Positions 6,230-12,622 of a stretch of DNA of 12,622 nt are shown here, one piece after another. How positions within the stretch are numbered: position 1 is the first letter of the stretch; every line of letters starts with the position of its first letter. The stretch is from Fidelibacterota bacterium. Lineage in GTDB: Bacteria; Fidelibacterota; UBA2242; JAFGTP01. A program made the translations under genes and the position numbers. The stretch is taken from positions 1-12,622 of the forward strand of contig JAIPJV010000028.1 of NCBI GenBank assembly GCA_021734005.1, read 5' to 3'. The notes under the pieces were generated by a model, which saw nothing but the letters and a program-made list of their open reading frames with translations, ran no database searches and was not told the origin of the DNA.

Positions 6230-7255
6230 ATGAACCTGCAATATTATAAACTGAATTTTACTACCCCTCTCCATATAGGTTCCAATAAACCCGGTTTTGA
6301 ATCCAGTGAGGAAATAATTCATTCCGATACACTTTTCAGTGCAATTATAAACACCTGGAATAAACTCTATCCTCAGGATATGGAACTATTTTTTAATTCT
6401 CAAGCAGGTGATGAATTTGTGTTCCCTTATTTTAGACTGAGTTCTGCCTTTCCTTATCTGGAATCCTTACTATTCTTTCCAAGGCCTTTATACAGATTGA
6501 ATCTACCTGAAGATTATGAGAAAGAAAAACCCGATCTACTTAAAAGTCTGAAGGACGTTAAGTATATTAGTAAAGATATTTTTGAGAAAATTTTGAATGG
6601 AAAAATTCTCAATATTGATGAGAATAATATAACAGAGGATGGTAAATTCTTGCTGGAACCCAACCAGATAGAGGATACAATTTTGTTTAAAAAACATGAT
6701 GTGCCTCGTATTTTAAAAGATAGATTCAGCAATGAGACAACGCCCTTTTATTTTACTCGCACTCATTACAATATTAACTCTGGATTGTTTTTTATAGCAG
6801 AATTTAAGAGCCAGGAATGGCAGGATAAGTTTGAGGCCATTCTCAGGCTGCTGGGTGATACAGGAATTGGTGGTGACCGGTCTGTAGGACATGGACTATT
6901 TGAGGTAAAAGGCCCCCAAAACCTTGATCTTGATCTGGATAAAACTAGTAACCATTTTATCACTCTGTCTTTGTACCATCCCAATGAAAAGGAACTGGAA
7001 TCGATTCTTAAAAGTGCTTCCTACCAATTAATGGAAAGAAAAGGCTGGGTCTTTGCCAAAAGAAGTAAACCCCTGCGTCGTCAAACAGTACGGATGTTTA
7101 CTGAGAGTTCAATTTTTAATGGTAGTCCTGATAATTATGGCAATACTGTCAGAGTCCTCAAAGCAATGCCTCAGCAGGGCCTGGACAATGATGTTTATAG
7201 GTATGGACAGACAATTAATTTACCTATTCGCCTGAGAGGGGGAGCCAATGGATAA
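6230..7255 (+). CDS. csm4: Csm4, crRNA 5' handle-binding RAMP subunit
   Basis: Csm4 holds the 5' handle of the crRNA and contacts Cas10 at the base of the complex. The protein has 341 residues. It opens with the RAMP strand YYKLNFTTPLHIG (5-17), followed by the Csm4 signature HSDTLFSAIIN (31-41). The glycine-rich loop GIGGDRSVGHG (212-222) is intact. The start follows the csm3 stop with no gap (TAAATG), with GGGAGGG at 6219-6225 as ribosome site. The gene overlaps csm5 by 8 bases, so csm3, csm4 and csm5 are tightly coupled. Confidence 0.93.
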   Translation: MNLQYYKLNFTTPLHIGSNKPGFESSEEIIHSDTLFSAIINTWNKLYPQDMELFFNSQAGDEFVFPYFRLSSAFPYLESLLFFPRPLYRLNLPEDYEKEKPDLLKSLKDVKYISKDIFEKILNGKILNIDENNITEDGKFLLEPNQIEDTILFKKHDVPRILKDRFSNETTPFYFTRTHYNINSGLFFIAEFKSQEWQDKFEAILRLLGDTGIGGDRSVGHGLFEVKGPQNLDLDLDKTSNHFITLSLYHPNEKELESILKSASYQLMERKGWVFAKRSKPLRRQTVRMFTESSIFNGSPDNYGNTVRVLKAMPQQGLDNDVYRYGQTINLPIRLRGGANG

Positions 7256-8384
7256 ACTTAATTATAACCAGAAATATAAGATCACTACTCTTTCCCCGAT
7301 TCATATTGGAAATGGAGATAGTTACCAGAAATATATCGATTTTGTTCCTCATAAAAATGGTGCTCTGCTCTATGATACTGATGAAATCTTTGATAAAATC
7401 GCCAATGATCGAAAAGCAATTGATGAACTTTATCAAACAACTTCCGGCACCCAGAGCAATATTCACAATTTTGTGGAGAAACAGAATCTTGTTTTAGAAA
7501 ATACAGTCAAGATACCTTTTAAAGTATTTTCTTTCAATATTCAGAAGCTGATCAGAAATGGAATGGGCTATCCTCAAATTCCGGGGAGTTCCTTAAAAGG
7601 TGGCCTTCGTTCTGCCTTATATGCTCATTATTTTAGCAGGCTCTCAAAACAAAAACAGAAGGAACTATTAAACACTATCCAGCCTAAAACCTGGGGCAAG
7701 TTTGCTGCCCGTGAGATAGAGCGAGAATTATTTGGCAGTGATCCAACTCAGGATTTGATGAAAGCCTTTATTGTTACTGATGCGGACTTTTCAAAAGAAA
7801 ATGTAAAATATAATGATTGTAGAATATTGTCTCTTAAAAAGAATGGGGGCTGGAGCTGGAAAACAAAAAAGGTCAGAGGTAACACTTTTCCTATGAACGT
7901 CTATTTTGAAGCGATTAGGGAGAATGCCTCTTCTTATCTGACATTGGGTATCGATCAATTCTTGCTCAAGAATCCAAATGCTCAAAAAAAATTGGGCTTT
8001 GATAAAAAACTGAGTGCCGATTTTACAGCAATCCATTCTGTAATTAATCAACATACTGAAAATCTAATTGACCAGGAGTTGGATTTTCTCTACGATCACG
8101 ATAAAAATAATAAATTAAAGGCTATAACCAGTTTTTATGAAAAGTTAAGATATAGTATACCTGAGCCATCTAAAGGTTGCTTATTAAGAATTGGCTGGGG
8201 TAGTGGATGGAAATTCATTACTGGCAATATACTCAAAGATCATCCTGATCACCTGAAAAAATTCAGAAAGCAATTTAAAATGGGTAGAAAAGGCTTTTCT
8301 GAATATCCCAAAAGTAGAAAGATAATAATGTCCGGTCGTAACCCTGCTACTGTGCCGGGCTGGATTAAATTGGAGCAGGTATGA
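7248..8384 (+). CDS. csm5: Csm5, crRNA 3' end RAMP subunit
   Basis: Csm5 caps the backbone at the crRNA 3' end and is needed for crRNA maturation in studied Csm systems. The 378-residue protein carries two RAMP signatures: TLSPIHIGNG (14-23) and IPGSSLKGGLRSALY (111-125). The C-terminal glycine-rich segment LLRIGWGSGW spans 312-321, and PGWIKLE near the end is typical of Csm5. The ATG at 7248 lies within the end of csm4, behind GAGAGGGGGAG (7234-7243). Its TGA overlaps the next start in an ATGA (8381-8384). Confidence 0.92.
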   Translation: MDKLNYNQKYKITTLSPIHIGNGDSYQKYIDFVPHKNGALLYDTDEIFDKIANDRKAIDELYQTTSGTQSNIHNFVEKQNLVLENTVKIPFKVFSFNIQKLIRNGMGYPQIPGSSLKGGLRSALYAHYFSRLSKQKQKELLNTIQPKTWGKFAAREIERELFGSDPTQDLMKAFIVTDADFSKENVKYNDCRILSLKKNGGWSWKTKKVRGNTFPMNVYFEAIRENASSYLTLGIDQFLLKNPNAQKKLGFDKKLSADFTAIHSVINQHTENLIDQELDFLYDHDKNNKLKAITSFYEKLRYSIPEPSKGCLLRIGWGSGWKFITGNILKDHPDHLKKFRKQFKMGRKGFSEYPKSRKIIMSGRNPATVPGWIKLEQV

Positions 8385-9877
8385 ATGATTATTTTGGAGA
8401 TATCTATATTGCTAATGTTGGTAAACGAGACTTAACATATAACTCACAACTGGTCAGGCCACCTCGCATAACAGGGCGGGACTATCTGGAACGTTTTAAC
8501 GAGTTAAAAGATAAACTCGAATTTCCAATAATTACCAAAGGCCTTGATAAAGTCTTACAGGGCTCATCCCAAAAAAGTATAAAAAATTTGTACCTATTTT
8601 ATACTGATCAGAATAAAGATGAAGTCGATGAAAGGCACTGGGAAAGTGATACTATCTACTTTGCTAAAATTATTAAAAAGTTGATCCAGGAGAGAAGATC
8701 ACAGCAAATAGAAAAAATAATTCCTATTCCTATTCAGGCAGCACCTAATGATTATAGCACAATGTTTGATTTTTTTGCTGACCAATTGGAAAAAATTAAA
8801 AGTAACCCCAATTTTAAGGTCAGAAATGCCTATCTGGCTCCGGCTGGGGGAACTCCAGCCTGTAATATGAGCCTGGTCATTTATGGAACTCGAATATTTG
8901 CCAATTGGGCTAAAACTCTTTTGATTCCGGAAAATAAAAACAAAAAGGCTCGAGAAATAGACCTTTCCAATTCAATAATCCACGAATTTAATCAGACTGT
9001 GGTTGAGGAAATGCTGAATTACAATTTTAGTGGTGCAGCAGAGGTTATGAAAAGAGAAGGCAGTTGGAAAAATCTTGTTAAACTTGCCCAGTATATGCAG
9101 TATCGACTCTATTTTGATATGGAAAAAGCGGAAAAATTAATAAGTCAGGTAAAAAGTAACAGAATAAAACTTCCGCCGGATCTGCAAAGTGAATATGAAA
9201 ATACTGGGGATCTTATTCAGGAATTAAAAGAAAGCGTAAGCATTTTTAATCAAGAATATACGCCTCTTTATAAAGGCCTTGATGAAAAGGCCTGCAAGAC
9301 CTGGCTGGATATGCAAAAAAAGCGAATTGTTGAACTCAGTCTTAATATTCGTATGAAATGGTTTTCCCGGCAATATGTTGATATGTTAGGTAGAATATTT
9401 CGGCTTCAAGAGGCAATTCTTAGATATGTTTTTGAAAATGAGACCGGTTATTCCGCTGATTCAGGTAAAAATTATGATGATTTTTATACTTATCTTGGTA
9501 ATGAAGGTAAAGAGTTTGATAGATACCTGACCGTAAATTTGAAGAAAAGTAAGCCGAACTCAAGGGCCTATAATAAAAGTCTAAATTCAAAAACTCTGTA
9601 CTGGTTCTTGAAATATTTGCATGATGAGAAAGGTCGCAATGATCTCAGTGATATTTTGAATCTGATCAATAAACTCAGGCAATTGAGAGACCTGCGAAAT
9701 AAGTCAATAGTTTCTCATGGATATAAACCGGTTTCAAGAGAAAAAATCAGACAGATATATGGCAAGAGAAAACTGGTCAAAAGCATGCAAAATATTAGTA
9801 GTTATTTTGGTTTGCAGGATAGATATGATCAGGTAGAATATATTAAAAAGTTGATCCTGTTTAATTACAGGAGATAA
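8381..9877 (+). CDS. csm6: CARF-HEPN ribonuclease, Csm6 type
   Basis: This is the cyclic oligoadenylate-activated RNase of the system. Ligand binding to the N-terminal CARF domain turns on nonspecific RNA cleavage by the HEPN domain. CARF features: the first strand IYIANVGKRDL (8-18), YLFYTDQN (71-78), and the ligand-site loop APAGGTPACNMSL with G156-G157-T158-P159. The helical HEPN domain occupies roughly 340-498 and carries the catalytic R-X6-H, R439 to H446 in RNKSIVSH. The protein has 498 residues. The CARF loop resembles the TIGR02710/Cas02710 branch, so Csx1-like naming is possible. The start overlaps csm5 as ATGA, with GGAG at 8372-8375. The ligand size (cA4 or cA6) cannot be read directly, but the ring nuclease in the same operon points to cA4. 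Confidence 0.88.
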   Translation: MNDYFGDIYIANVGKRDLTYNSQLVRPPRITGRDYLERFNELKDKLEFPIITKGLDKVLQGSSQKSIKNLYLFYTDQNKDEVDERHWESDTIYFAKIIKKLIQERRSQQIEKIIPIPIQAAPNDYSTMFDFFADQLEKIKSNPNFKVRNAYLAPAGGTPACNMSLVIYGTRIFANWAKTLLIPENKNKKAREIDLSNSIIHEFNQTVVEEMLNYNFSGAAEVMKREGSWKNLVKLAQYMQYRLYFDMEKAEKLISQVKSNRIKLPPDLQSEYENTGDLIQELKESVSIFNQEYTPLYKGLDEKACKTWLDMQKKRIVELSLNIRMKWFSRQYVDMLGRIFRLQEAILRYVFENETGYSADSGKNYDDFYTYLGNEGKEFDRYLTVNLKKSKPNSRAYNKSLNSKTLYWFLKYLHDEKGRNDLSDILNLINKLRQLRDLRNKSIVSHGYKPVSREKIRQIYGKRKLVKSMQNISSYFGLQDRYDQVEYIKKLILFNYRR

Positions 9878-9881
9878 TAAT

Positions 9882-9938
9882 ATGTTGCTCTTTGACATTG
9901 TGAATTTAAGGAATTTTTTATGGCAGTATTATATTTGA
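9882..9938 (+). CDS. Possible 18-codon minicistron overlapping the cas1 start
   Basis: An ATG at 9882 lies 8 bases after AGGAG (9869-9873) and reads 18 codons to a TGA at 9936-9938, running through the cas1 ATG in another frame. It has a better ribosome site than cas1 itself. It could set cas1 translation by termination and re-initiation. It could also be accidental, since the AGGAG is part of the csm6 3' end. No protein function is implied. Confidence 0.2.
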   Translation: MLLFDIVNLRNFLWQYYI

Positions 9939-10879
9939 CTGAGCAAGGTTCAGTATTGAAAAAAACAGGTAAAAGAGTCATTGTTAAAAAGGAGGGCGAA
10001 AAAATTGCTGATATTCCAATTATCAAATTAGATAGTTTACTGATATTTGGTAATATTCAGGTAACTACTCAGGCCCTAAAATTGTTATTTCAAAATGGTA
10101 TCGATTTAGCATTTTTTACGTACTATGGTAAATTATCAGGAATGCTTCAACCCATCAAGTCCAAAAATATTGTTCTTAGAAATAAACATTTTAAGAAGGC
10201 CAATAATAATAATTTTGGACTCAAGATAGCGAAGAAACTGGTAAAATCTAAAATCAGAAATATTAAGTATATGCTAAATAACCATCTGAAAAATTACCAC
10301 TCTGATAAAATTTCGAATGTAATTAAGGACCTGGATAAATTCTTTCCTAAAATTGACAGGAAAAATAAACCTAAAAATCTTCTTGGAATAGAAGGTGTTG
10401 CATCACAGAGATATTATCATATATTCAATAAACTGGTAAGGGCACCATTTAAATTCCATGGAAGAAGTAGGCGCCCTCCTAAAGATGAAATTAATTCCTT
10501 ACTGAGTTTCAGTTATGTAATCCTAACAAATGAGTTAAGTTTACTTTTAAATGCCTGTGGACTTGATCCTTATTTAGGATTCTATCATGGCATCCAGTAT
10601 GGTAGGCCCTCATTAGCATTAGATCTAATAGAACCTTATAGACCGGTACTTGATAGATTTGTAATTAATCTGTTGAATTTAAAAACATTAAGTAAAGATG
10701 ATTTCGGTAATAAAAAGAGTAAATATTATTTAAATAAAGAAGGTAGGAAAAAATATTTTAGAGCCTATCACCAATTTTCTGAAAAATATAGAGATAGTTA
10801 TATTAATCAAATTGAATCATTGAAAAAATCGATAAAACGGGAAAGTAGGTTTCAGCCTTTTCTAATGAAGGATTTATGA
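9920..10879 (+). CDS. cas1: Cas1 spacer integrase
   Basis: Cas1 joins new spacers into the leader end of the array together with Cas2. The 319-residue protein has the family active site: E158 in LLGIEGVASQRYY, H223 in GFYHGIQYGRPSLALDL, and E238 in DLIEPYRPVLDRF. The N-terminal beta domain, with DSLLIFGNIQVTT (38-50), is complete. No reverse transcriptase domain is fused, so acquisition directly from RNA is not predicted. A modest AAGGA (9908-9912) precedes the ATG. It is separated from csm6 by 42 bases and from cas2 by 3. Confidence 0.95.
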   Translation: MAVLYLTEQGSVLKKTGKRVIVKKEGEKIADIPIIKLDSLLIFGNIQVTTQALKLLFQNGIDLAFFTYYGKLSGMLQPIKSKNIVLRNKHFKKANNNNFGLKIAKKLVKSKIRNIKYMLNNHLKNYHSDKISNVIKDLDKFFPKIDRKNKPKNLLGIEGVASQRYYHIFNKLVRAPFKFHGRSRRPPKDEINSLLSFSYVILTNELSLLLNACGLDPYLGFYHGIQYGRPSLALDLIEPYRPVLDRFVINLLNLKTLSKDDFGNKKSKYYLNKEGRKKYFRAYHQFSEKYRDSYINQIESLKKSIKRESRFQPFLMKDL

Positions 10880-10882
10880 TTA

Positions 10883-11158
10883 ATGTTCATTGTAGTGTCA
10901 TATGACATAAGTAATGATAGAACCAGAACAAAAGTATCAAATACCTTGCTAAACTATGGAAAGAGAATTCAGTATTCAGTTTTTGAAATGGATGTGAAAA
11001 AGGAAGAGGCCGAAATGCTGGAAAAGGAAATTAAAGATTTAATAAATATTAAGGAAGATTCAGTAAGGATGTATAGATTATGTAGGAAGTGTAAGGATAA
11101 AGTGAAAATTTTTGGTGACGGTGTATTAACCAAGAATGAAGACTTGTTCATTATTTGA
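10883..11158 (+). CDS. cas2: Cas2, spacer acquisition partner of Cas1
   Basis: Cas2 bridges two Cas1 dimers in the integration complex. The 91-residue protein starts with FIVVSYDIS, where D8 is the conserved aspartate, and continues with YGKRIQYSVFE (25-35). The C-terminal part MYRLCRKCKDKVKIFGDG (63-80) matches the usual Cas2 pattern with two cysteines (C67, C70). Its length is normal. AAGGA at 10868-10872 lies in the end of cas1. It is the last protein gene before the leader. Confidence 0.95.
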   Translation: MFIVVSYDISNDRTRTKVSNTLLNYGKRIQYSVFEMDVKKEEAEMLEKEIKDLINIKEDSVRMYRLCRKCKDKVKIFGDGVLTKNEDLFII

Positions 11159-11198
11159 TTTTTTGGTATTAATTTGTTAACAATAGGTTACGATGATC

Positions 11199-11227
11199 TT
11201 GATTTTATTGAATATATGTTTTATAAT
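11199..11227 (+). promoter_or_regulatory. Leader promoter for pre-crRNA
   Basis: TTGATT (11199-11204) and a perfect TATAAT (11222-11227) are separated by an ideal 17 bases. Transcription would start near 11234, about 98 bases before the first repeat, and run into the array on the + strand. This is the strongest promoter-like sequence in the window. Confidence 0.65.
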
Positions 11228-11298
11228 TAAGTGTGAATTGACTTAATAGAGAGAGGTTATTCGTGAAAATAAGGAGGTTACGGAAAAACGCTTTATAT

Positions 11299-11317
11299 TC
11301 TCCTGATACTTAGGAGA
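11299..11317. repeat. Inverted repeat next to the first CRISPR repeat
   Basis: TCTCCT and AGGAGA form a perfect 6-bp stem around GATACTT, which can close further through a G-T and an A-T pair to leave a 3-base loop. Its place 14 bases before repeat 1 suits a leader-anchoring role in Cas1-Cas2 integration, or an RNA hairpin at the start of pre-crRNA. The role is inferred from position only. Confidence 0.4.
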
Positions 11318-11331
11318 TTACAAAGGGTGCA

Positions 11332-12622
11332 GTTAGAAAAGCTTACCCAGCATAAAGGGAATTAAGACAAACATAATAAAATCCTCCGTTAATTAAATTA
11401 AAATTTCCTGTTAGAAAAGCTTACCCAGCATAAAGGGAATTAAGACCCCGATGAATCCCAAAGAGGAATTAAGGAAGAGAGTCAGTTAGAAAAGCTTACC
11501 CAGCATAAAGGGAATTAAGACCATTGCTAAGAGCTTTCTCAATAGCCTCTGGACCAGTTTGTTAGAAAAGCTTACCCAGCATAAAGGGAATTAAGACATA
11601 AAGCTATCATAATCATATATTTTATATATATTTTTAGTTAGAAAAGCTTACCCAGCATAAAGGGAATTAAGACAATGTATTCATGCCCTTTAAACAGGGT
11701 CAAATACCAGTCAGTTAGAAAAGCTTACCCAGCATAAAGGGAATTAAGACGATAAATTATAATTAAAGGAGGATGACATGGGAATTATTGTTAGAAAAGC
11801 TTACCCAGCATAAAGGGAATTAAGACATAGGATCAGTAGCTCCAATATCAATATCAATTGGATTTTGTTAGAAAAGCTTACCCAGCATAAAGGGAATTAA
11901 GACCTTACTTCTGCGTTATTTGAAACAGCTCGAACAACAGTGTTAGAAAAGCTTACCCAGCATAAAGGGAATTAAGACTTTTCCTAGTGTAAACACTACA
12001 AGTAAAACTATGTTTTTTGTTAGAAAAGCTTACCCAGCATAAAGGGAATTAAGACTTTATGATTTTTTACAAAGATTTTAAATACTTCATAGTCAACAAC
12101 GTTAGAAAAGCTTACCCAGCATAAAGGGAATTAAGACTAAGGGAACATATTTCCTCCTATGAGTTATTATACAGATCGTTAGAAAAGCTTACCCAGCATA
12201 AAGGGAATTAAGACTGTGGGCACGAAACGATCACCGGGGTTGTTTTATATTAAGTTAGAAAAGCTTACCCAGCATAAAGGGAATTAAGACCATCTAACTG
12301 GTCGCTTACATCTATATCTCCAGAAGTGAGTTAGAAAAGCTTACCCAGCATAAAGGGAATTAAGACCCTGTTAAATCAAACACAATATCACTGTCTGGAT
12401 ACTTTGTTAGAAAAGCTTACCCAGCATAAAGGGAATTAAGACTTGTTTGTAACATTTTTACCCTCTTTGGTTTAATTAATTGTGTTAGAAAAGCTTACCC
12501 AGCATAAAGGGAATTAAGACACATTCATAAGGTCTTCATCCTCTTTCATTATAGACCTCAGTTAGAAAAGCTTACCCAGCATAAAGGGAATTAAGACCTA
12601 CCCCTTTGTTTAATTATAGATG
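11332..12622 (+). CRISPR. CRISPR array, 17 repeats of 37 bp, continuing past the window
   Basis: Repeats start at 11332, 11410, 11485, 11561, 11637, 11714, 11790, 11867, 11942, 12019, 12101, 12178, 12254, 12330, 12406, 12484 and 12561, and all 17 are identical. Each begins GTTAGAAAAG and ends GGGAATTAAGAC. The 16 complete spacers are 38-41 bp except spacer 10 (12056-12100), which is 45 bp. A 17th spacer is cut by the window edge (12598-12622). In the repeat, CTTA-CCC (11-17) can pair with GGG (26-28) and TAAG (32-35) around an AAT bulge, a plausible Cas6 substrate. The last eight bases ATTAAGAC resemble the common ATTGAAAC handle, so transcription is on the + strand. Identical repeats and the lack of a degenerate end indicate an active, leader-proximal segment. 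Confidence 0.98.

Larger units (their letters stand above)
11159..11331 (+). promoter_or_regulatory. CRISPR leader
   Basis: These 173 AT-rich bases separate cas2 from the first repeat and hold no gene. Features are a promoter (11199-11227), three AGGTTA direct repeats (11185-11190, 11254-11259, 11275-11280; the first and third extend to AGGTTACG), and a hairpin-forming inverted repeat (11299-11317) 14 bases before repeat 1. The handle-like repeat end and the cas gene direction both place the leader on this side of the array. Confidence 0.75.

Noticed and set aside
9892..9897. TTGACA as a promoter for cas1
   Set aside because: The expected -10 position falls on the cas1 start itself, and transcription would begin within the gene.
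9920..10879. Reverse transcriptase-Cas1 fusion, to explain spacers at gene starts
   Set aside because: Cas1 has normal length, starts directly with its beta domain and carries no reverse transcriptase motifs. None are encoded elsewhere in the window.
11159..11200. Intrinsic terminator after cas2
   Set aside because: A T-run follows the stop, but no stable stem precedes it. Read-through from the operon into the array is possible.
11778..11813. Short frame starting in spacer 6 with a strong ribosome site
   Set aside because: It runs only 11 codons from the spacer into the repeat and stops. The ribosome site belongs to the captured foreign sequence.

Overview
The window holds a complete type III-A (Csm) CRISPR-Cas locus on the + strand, with the first 17 repeats of its array. 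The DNA is AT-rich, uses AGA arginine codons and has strong GGAGG ribosome binding sites. This suggests a low-GC Firmicute; a Halanaerobiales-like anaerobe is a guess from composition and protein style, since no marker gene is present.

Layout. Bases 1-161 hold the tail of an unrecognised reading frame at about 45% GC. Bases 162-619 are non-coding, very AT-rich from about 250, and carry several dyads and the likely operon promoter. Then come cas6 (620-1579), cas10/csm1 (1587-4184), a DUF1874 ring nuclease of the Crn2/AcrIII-1 family (4221-4655), a DUF1232/YkvA-like membrane protein (4648-4995), csm2, csm3, csm4, csm5, a CARF-HEPN Csm6-type RNase (8381-9877), cas1, cas2, a 173-bp leader with its own promoter, and the array (11332 to the window edge). 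Most junctions are overlaps or short gaps, as in one operon. The main break is 110 bp before csm2.

How it works. Cas6 cuts the array transcript within the 37-nt repeat. Csm2-Csm5 and Cas10 form the crRNA-guided complex. Csm3 cuts target RNA, and Cas10 has both an intact HD nuclease motif and an intact GGDD cyclase motif. The cyclic oligoadenylate made by Cas10 should activate the CARF-HEPN RNase. The DUF1874 protein should then degrade that signal, acting as a built-in off switch. Cas1 and Cas2 add spacers.

Most unusual points. (1) The ring nuclease is translationally coupled to a DUF1232 membrane protein, and the pair sits between cas10 and csm2; I know of no described role for this pairing. 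(2) At least 4 of 16 complete spacers, read as complement, contain a Shine-Dalgarno plus ATG, so their crRNAs would be antisense to translation starts of invader genes. (3) A few spacers appear to be in the opposite, sense orientation. (4) A large interrupted palindrome lies upstream of the operon.
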